NCBI GenBank assembly: GCA_905250025.1
Contig: CAJNOJ010000017.1
Coordinates: forward strand, 62,001 to 126,000
Source of the DNA: Adineta ricciae
Taxonomy: Eukaryota > Rotifera > Eurotatoria > Adinetida > Adinetidae
Reading direction: 5' to 3'
Length of the DNA stretch: 64,000 bases
This document shows, piece after piece, positions 58,187 through 64,000 of the stretch (position 1 is the stretch's first letter; each line of letters starts with the position of its first letter). The notes under the pieces are model-generated. The model was not told the DNA's origin, ran no database searches, and worked only from the letters and a program-made list of their open reading frames with translations. The translations under genes and the position numbers were made by a program.

Positions 58187-58584
58187 TATGGAAGGAATGG
58201 GAGTGAAGATAGAAGAGACACGAATAGTTTTATCTATAAACTATTTGAAAAGGATTGTCTTTGATGAGTTTATCCATATTTCGTCAATCGAGTTTATCTG
58301 AAAGAAGATATTGAGCGAGATACAATGGCCAATTTCTTTTTAAAGAAAAACAAAAGTACAAATTTTAAACAATTACGCCATGTCAAGTTTCTTTTCATAG
58401 ATCAATTTGATACGCTACGAAAAATCAACTAGAATGAGAAGAAGAAAATCAAGTTGCTTGTAAATATCTCAATAGATGTCAGTGAACATCGGTGAACAGA
58501 ACAGTAATCGTTCGAATAGAAATTTTTCAGAACTTTATTTTTATTTCTACCGAATAATAACAGAAAATAAATAAGAATTAGACA
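58187..58584. other. Spacer upstream of INTS1 and downstream of a glycosyltransferase-like gene
   Basis: About 0.4 kb, AT-rich, no gene seen. Likely holds the INTS1 promoter. Confidence 0.4.
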
Positions 58585-60032
58585 TTAGACGAATTTTTCG
58601 CTCGTTGAAGTGTTTGTTTCAGTTTCGTCAATGACATTAAACGTGATTCTAATGCTATTCGCAATGCCTAAAATCAAAGATCAAACGGTTACGAAGAGAA
58701 TTTAACACATTTACTTCACTTACAAAACCAGCTGGCGATGTATCATTTATCAATGTATGCGATTGAATATGATTGTAGTTCCCTGCTTTGAATTGAAATT
58801 TCGAAAATATATCATTTGTGTGCCAACAGTGTAAATGCAAGCGGTTATTTTTCGCTATATCATTTCGATCTCTATTTGTTGTACTTTGATCTAACAAACT
58901 TTGCGCTAATCTAATACTGATACTTTCGCTCGCGACTAAATGGTTTATGGCCAAGTCGCAGCCATACAGAAGAAGAACACCGTAATGCCAATCGGGCCAG
59001 AGCTATAGTTTCCAATCACATCGATAATACTGTTCGAAGGATACGAAAGAATACACTTACTGCGACGCCCACTTTGCCTTGCCGTTCTGCTGGAGTGAAC
59101 TCATTTATCGCAAGATATAATATAGCATCCATGCTACGATTGGCAATCTTTTGAGCTATATGTGGCGGACCATACCTATAAAACCAATGAATGTTTATTA
59201 GTCCTTTCTAGTCTCATGTAGAATTGAGTATAGCATACCAAGTTGACCCAAGATTGCTCACGTTTGCATAAAGCCAATTCATATTTTGTGCGATGCGCCT
59301 CAATCGATTCTCAGTGAATGTTGTCGAATAGCCACCTTGACCAATCAGCATCGTATCGTTGTATGGAGTAAAATTACCGAAATTTTTCGTAAGAAAAGTG
59401 TCCGAATCCGTACGCAAGATATAATCATACATAGAGTATGTTGGATAACACTCATCAATAGAATTAATGGAGTCGATGTACCAATATGTGGCAAGATTGT
59501 GACTTAGTAGTATTGAGCGTCGGACATTTATTTGTTGGTATGGTGGACTGTTAACTTTTTTGTAGAGATCTTGAACTCGTCTTGAGCTTATTCGTTGATA
59601 AAGAAATACTCGGCACTGTGGTGTTTCATTTTTATCCGTTCGGACGCGATTCAACACACATCCAAGTTCCTTGAGCGTGACTGTATAAACTTCTGTGTAA
59701 ATAATTAAATCCGTTCGCCACGGCGTCGGTTCGTAATTCATCATTTCCACCCACGAGTGATAAAGCCATAGTAGTTCGGGTCGAAAAATTATTTCGTTAT
59801 TGTGAGGATAGAAAATCAACACACCGCGTGTGATCGTTGACGATATTGGTTGATGGATTCGTACGTCAGCGTGATTTAGAAGTAATAGATTCACTCGTTT
59901 TGTCACAGAATAGACAATTGATGCATCGACGAAATTCCAAATATTTCGTTGTCGAAGCAGAGCTGTAGTGATTATAGCGAATAAAGATAAGATTAATACA
60001 GAGAAACCACGTTTTTTAAGAAGCATTGCCAT
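58585..60032 (-). CDS. Type II membrane protein, GT-A glycosyltransferase-like (copy A)
   Basis: Four exons, about 400 aa. A short cytoplasmic start (MAMLLKKRG) precedes one membrane anchor (FSVLILSLFAIITTALL), then a luminal domain, the classic Golgi glycosyltransferase topology. YDYILRTDSDTFLTKNF carries a DxD motif (Asp-Ser-Asp) as used by GT-A enzymes to bind metal and nucleotide sugar. Other shared blocks with copy B: LLWLYHSWVEMM, WRTDLIIYTE, LGCVLNRVR, IGQGGYST, NMNWLYANVSNLGSTWYGPP, LWPDWHYGVL and NRLHLHCWHT. It may belong to the DUF7164 group, named from memory and not verified. Frame is kept at the GSTW|YGPP junction. The reading is open farther upstream to 60077; ATG 60032 is chosen for topology. 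Sugar and acceptor are unknown. Confidence 0.7.
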
Positions 60033-60672
60033 AAGAAAAAAATTCAAACATAGAAATTCGAAAGGGTAAATACACAAATGAGAACGGAGGACGTACTTTT
60101 ACACAATACATCATTTAGTAACCATAATGACACATTGACATCTGTTACCAGCCAGTAAGTAGGAGCACAAAAGCTTCGAAAGACCCTACGTGCAATGCGT
60201 GACTAGAGAAAAATAATAATAGTTGTAACCGTCGAACAATTGACGTGAAACCTGCTGTTAGTTGGATATATCATTTACCTGGTCGTAGACTTTGTCGACA
60301 ATTATTCAAAGTTGGCATTTAGTTCTTGTATGCATTCGTATTCTTTATCTGAGCTGACGTCATTATATGAAAGCATGCGTTACATATCGTTGTATTATTC
60401 GCTAGAGCCTATACATTGACAAGCAATATCATCAATGAGAAATCGATGTAGATATCGATTGTTTGTGTTATAAACGAGCTGAATCACTATAAACCGTAGA
60501 TTATCATACTACTATTTTTGAAGAAACCCGAAATAAAGTTACAGTCGAGTAGTCGATCACGATTCACTTTAAAAAAATTGTCCTATGAAACAGTTCTTCG
60601 ATGCGTAAGCACCACCGGATAGTAGAAAACATGCAGAAATACTGAAATAAAATACGTGTACAAAATAGACAT
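60033..60672. other. Spacer between tandem glycosyltransferase-like copies
   Basis: About 0.6 kb, AT-rich, no gene recognised. Probably contains the promoter of copy A and the 3' end of copy B. Confidence 0.4.
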
Positions 60673-62138
60673 CTAAAGCTTGATTTGCGCGATTTTGTCA
60701 TCACCGATATCATGTAAGCGTTGTCCAAGTTCGTTGACTGTCATTAACCGTGATTCTAATGCCATTCGCATGGCCTAAAATCAAATTGAATATGAGTTAT
60801 TTTCAGAAAATATCGATTGGGAGTCTTATATTACATAAGCTTGTGCGGAAGTATCATTGTAAAGTGTACGCGGATGAATCTTGTTGTATCGTCCATCTTT
60901 GAATGCAAACTTAGAAAATGGCTGTTCCGTATGCCAACAATGTAAATGTAAACGATTGTTTTTCTGTAAATCAAATGGATCTTTGTTTGTTGTTGATTGA
61001 TCCAGTAATTGATCTGCTTTTTTTATGTCAAATTTGTCAGAAACAAATAAATGATTGACAGCTAAATGTGTACCATACATGCTTAGCACACCGTAGTGCC
61101 AATCAGGCCATAAGATTGTTCCCACTTTTTGTTCATGTTCGGCTTTAGTAAATTCGTATATATACAAATGTAGCATAGCGTCTAATGTGAAGTTCGCTAT
61201 ACGTTGTGCAATGTATGGTGGCCCGTACCTTGAAAAACACGAAGATGATGCGATTACATGTTTTCAGCAAATGAAAATATTCTTTACCAAGTCGAACCAA
61301 TATTAGTTATGTTTGGATGATGCCAGTTCATATCTCGAGCGACACGTCCTAGACGGCGAGTATTGAATTGTGTTGAGTAACCACCTAGGCCAACGAGAAA
61401 CGTGTTTTTTGTCACGGGTGTATATTTAGCAAACTGTTTTGTTATGAATACATCGATGTCGGTTTTTAGAATAAAATCATAGTATTGAAATGTTGGATAG
61501 GCTTCAGCGATAATATTTACTGAATCAATATATCCATACTTTTGCATTTCACGATACAATTCGATCGAACGTGCAGTATTGATTTGAAAAAATTCACTTT
61601 TGCCGGAGCTGGCAAAAACAGTTTGCCGCTGAGTTATGGAATTGATCGTACGATTGGATATACGAAGATAAGGAAATACTCGACATTGCGGTGGTTCAGT
61701 ATCATCCATACGTACTTCGTTGAGAACACATCCAAGTTGTTGTAATGATGAAGAGTAATATTCAGTATAGATGATGAAATCCGTTCGCCATTCTTTTGAT
61801 TCGACTTTCATCATTTCAAGCCATGATCGATATAACCATCGTACTTCAGGCAGATAATGTGATTCTTGTGTTGACGGATAGAAAATTAGAATAGCTCGTT
61901 GTATAGAAGTAGAATTGCCTTTCAATGGTTTTTCTTCGAGATAAATACGTGACTAACATAAAACAAAAACGAAAACTGGAAATGATGCTCGAACATTTAA
62001 TTATCTTACTTGTTTTATACTGTCAAAATAACGGATAAATGATTGATATGTCAGACTAGTACCAAGAAGGATAATTACAATCAAACAAATAATGGTCAGT
62101 TTACGATTTTTACAACGAGGAACATGTAATGACGGCAT
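60673..62138 (-). CDS. Type II membrane protein, GT-A glycosyltransferase-like (copy B)
   Basis: Tandem paralogue of copy A with the same exon plan, about 405 aa. A cytoplasmic start (MPSLHVPRCKNRKLT) precedes a membrane anchor (IICLIVIILLGTSL). The luminal domain carries YDFILKTDIDVFITKQF with the DxD motif as Asp-Ile-Asp, plus VRWLYRSWLEMM, WRTDFIIYTE, LGCVLNEVRM, VGLGGYST and NITNIGSTWYGPPYIAQRIA. The end reads LWPDWHYGVLSMYG, NRLHLHCWHTEQP and AMRMALESRLM. Sequence divergence from copy A is considerable, so the duplication is not recent. Start 62138 is chosen because it places one anchor near the N-terminus; an in-frame ATG at 62210 would add a second hydrophobic segment. Function beyond likely sugar transfer in the Golgi is unknown. 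Confidence 0.7.
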
Positions 62139-64000
62139 AAATTCATCCGAAGCTAAAAACATTTGCGTCAGTACAGAAAGAAGAATGCAAAATAACGATT
62201 TATTTCTCACGAAAAATATTTATCAGTCTTTACCAAATGTTGGTATAATACTCAGTAAGTTTACAATCCTTTTTTCAATTTTTTCTCTTGGAAATACGAG
62301 GCGTATCAAATATCCATTACTCCGGATTTTCTTAGTCGAGAAAAAAACGCTGTAAAAAGCAGCTACTTGCGGCTCTACTCATTCTCAAAACTAACAGTTA
62401 AGTCTAATGCATTGATTGAAAGAGAATTCATCGTCTCAGGAAAGATAATAACGATGATTATGAACTATTCGAAAGTCACGTACAACGTTAAAGACATTAC
62501 ATATATATTTAAGCAAAAAATAGCACGTTTCCTCCCCACGAAACCGACATTTCTTCCGACTGATTCTCCTTCAAAAAGATTTCACGCACTAAATTCCTTC
62601 CTCGCGTTTTATCGACAAATACTGGACATATCGAAATCTAAAGTCTCTTCTTACACTGTATCATATTAAAACGCGTACCTGGTACCATCATTAGTACGGA
62701 TTGACTGCAATCTTATCTTTTCAAACCTTGCTGTGTTGCAATGGATGGATCCATTATCGAAATAATTATACTAAAACCTTTCTAACAATGCTTTCTTCTT
62801 ACTAAAATATTTATACATGTTAATCGAGCTACTCTTGCTTGTTTAAATGTCTAATTAACCAAATAATTCAGTATTCTTTTAACAGAACTATTGATGAATC
62901 TATTGGGATGTAGGAGCCTGTTTTATAGTTCAATGCGCCTTTTCTTTGAATCATAGTCGTGGATTAAAAGTGATACGAATGAAAGTTGAAAAAATTTACC
63001 GTAAGTGTTAGTGTCAGACGACCGAATGCTTATTGCGATCGTTGGATGACGCACCTGAGATAAGAGAAAAGAGAAGTCAACTTTTGTCTTTTCTATTCGT
63101 TTCTGTAACTGATAACAAAACTTCACGCAGTAAAACTACTCATGTTTTTTATTTGCCCGCTCATATCATCATTGAATACGAAAGGAAATCTTACTTGCAT
63201 CAAGTTTCGTCAATTCAAACATTCATAACATGCGATTTATCGTCTCAATGAGTTCCGCTTACACATTTTCACGTTTATAATAGATGTGCATCAAAGTTTC
63301 ACTGTCGTGTGCGTCATTTTCTGTAAGATTAACGAACAGTAATGTACAATATCAAATAACATCGAAAGACAATGGCTCTTTTATTGGAGAAGACGGAGAG
63401 AAAAAGATTTCATCAGAAGATATCATTTTACCATTGATTTGCTTCATCAGCGATGCATTCATACTGCTGGATTAGAAGTACGGTCGACTGACTAAAAATA
63501 ACAACTTCGTTTAATTGATTCTGATAAAACGATCTGTTCGACTTACATAATCATAATCATGAGTTCACTTCAAGACGACTATTTTCTATGGACATGAACA
63601 TGGTTAATAGATATCTGTGCTTGAACACAGTATAAACTAGCGTATAACTTGCACGACAATGTTTTATTCAATGTTATGACATTGTAAATGACACGAGAAA
63701 TATAAATGTCTACCTTGAAGTGTGCTGTTCATCGTATTTATAGAGCAAACATTCATTTCCGTTTATTAATATGTGTACGCAGTAGATCTTAACCTTTATG
63801 TCTGCAATAGACAAGAACATCTTAGGGAAAGACAAATGACAGTTTATTCTCTGATTTTTGCTTGTTTTATATGTTATATAAACATAACGTGAATAATGCT
63901 AACATAACCAACAGTTATTCAATGAAACTTCAATAGATGAAGCTATTACTGCACCCTCATTCATTAATCAACAATGACGAACGACTGAAACTGACGACTT
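62139..64000. other. Window end without a supported gene
   Basis: About 1.9 kb. Short frames at 62367-62669, 63033-63251 and 63284-63475 have no recognisable domain and no convincing splice partners. Likely the upstream region of copy B plus unannotated DNA. A gene could begin beyond the window edge. Confidence 0.4.

Noticed and set aside
62367..63475. Three short plus-strand frames near the window end
   Set aside because: No recognisable domains or consistent splice junctions; no evidence of a gene.

Overview
The window is compact animal nuclear DNA. Genes are broken by many introns of about 50-60 bases with GT...AG ends, and intergenic gaps are mostly a few hundred bases. It encodes metazoan-type complexes (GATOR1, Integrator, Arp2/3, 26S proteasome, box C/D snoRNP) and an axonemal dynein, so the animal is ciliated. 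Gene density, minimal introns and the presence of alternative oxidase fit a rotifer, most likely a bdelloid. That assignment is an inference, not a proven call.

Left part, plus strand: the 3' part of DEPDC5 (GATOR1 brake on mTORC1); an IRG-like GTPase with a RING-like finger and, if two small 5' exons are used, an N-myristoylation start; a short Spire-type protein with only the Spir-box and FYVE-like finger; and a roughly 18 kb axonemal dynein heavy chain (DNAH7 type). The dynein gene carries an in-frame TGA, a 180-base tandem duplication next to an ambiguous base, and a complete intronless ADHFE1 gene inside one intron on the same strand.

Middle part: a minus-strand orphan with a possible ATP-grasp-like layout; SLC35E3 (plus); NOP56 followed closely by LSM6 (both minus, both RNA processing); then a tight plus-strand run ARPC4 - cytochrome b561 - alternative oxidase with gaps of about 170 and 230 bases and an acceptor-like AG just before each ATG. 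A single-LamG-domain gene (minus) and a 3 kb gene-free stretch follow.

Right part: a C1orf87-like gene (minus) diverges from a small single-pass membrane protein (plus). PSMC3 and the large INTS1 gene follow, both minus. Two tandem type II membrane proteins with GT-A-like DxD motifs (minus) come next. The last 1.9 kb holds no gene I can support.

Most genes are housekeeping or ciliary. The parts most worth attention are the RING-IRG GTPase, the nested ADHFE1, the truncated Spire, the tandem glycosyltransferase-like pair, the ATP-grasp-like orphan, and the operon-like spacing of two gene groups. Coordinates of multi-exon genes run from start to stop codon and include introns. Splice sites were placed by eye from reading frame, GT/AG ends and family similarity.
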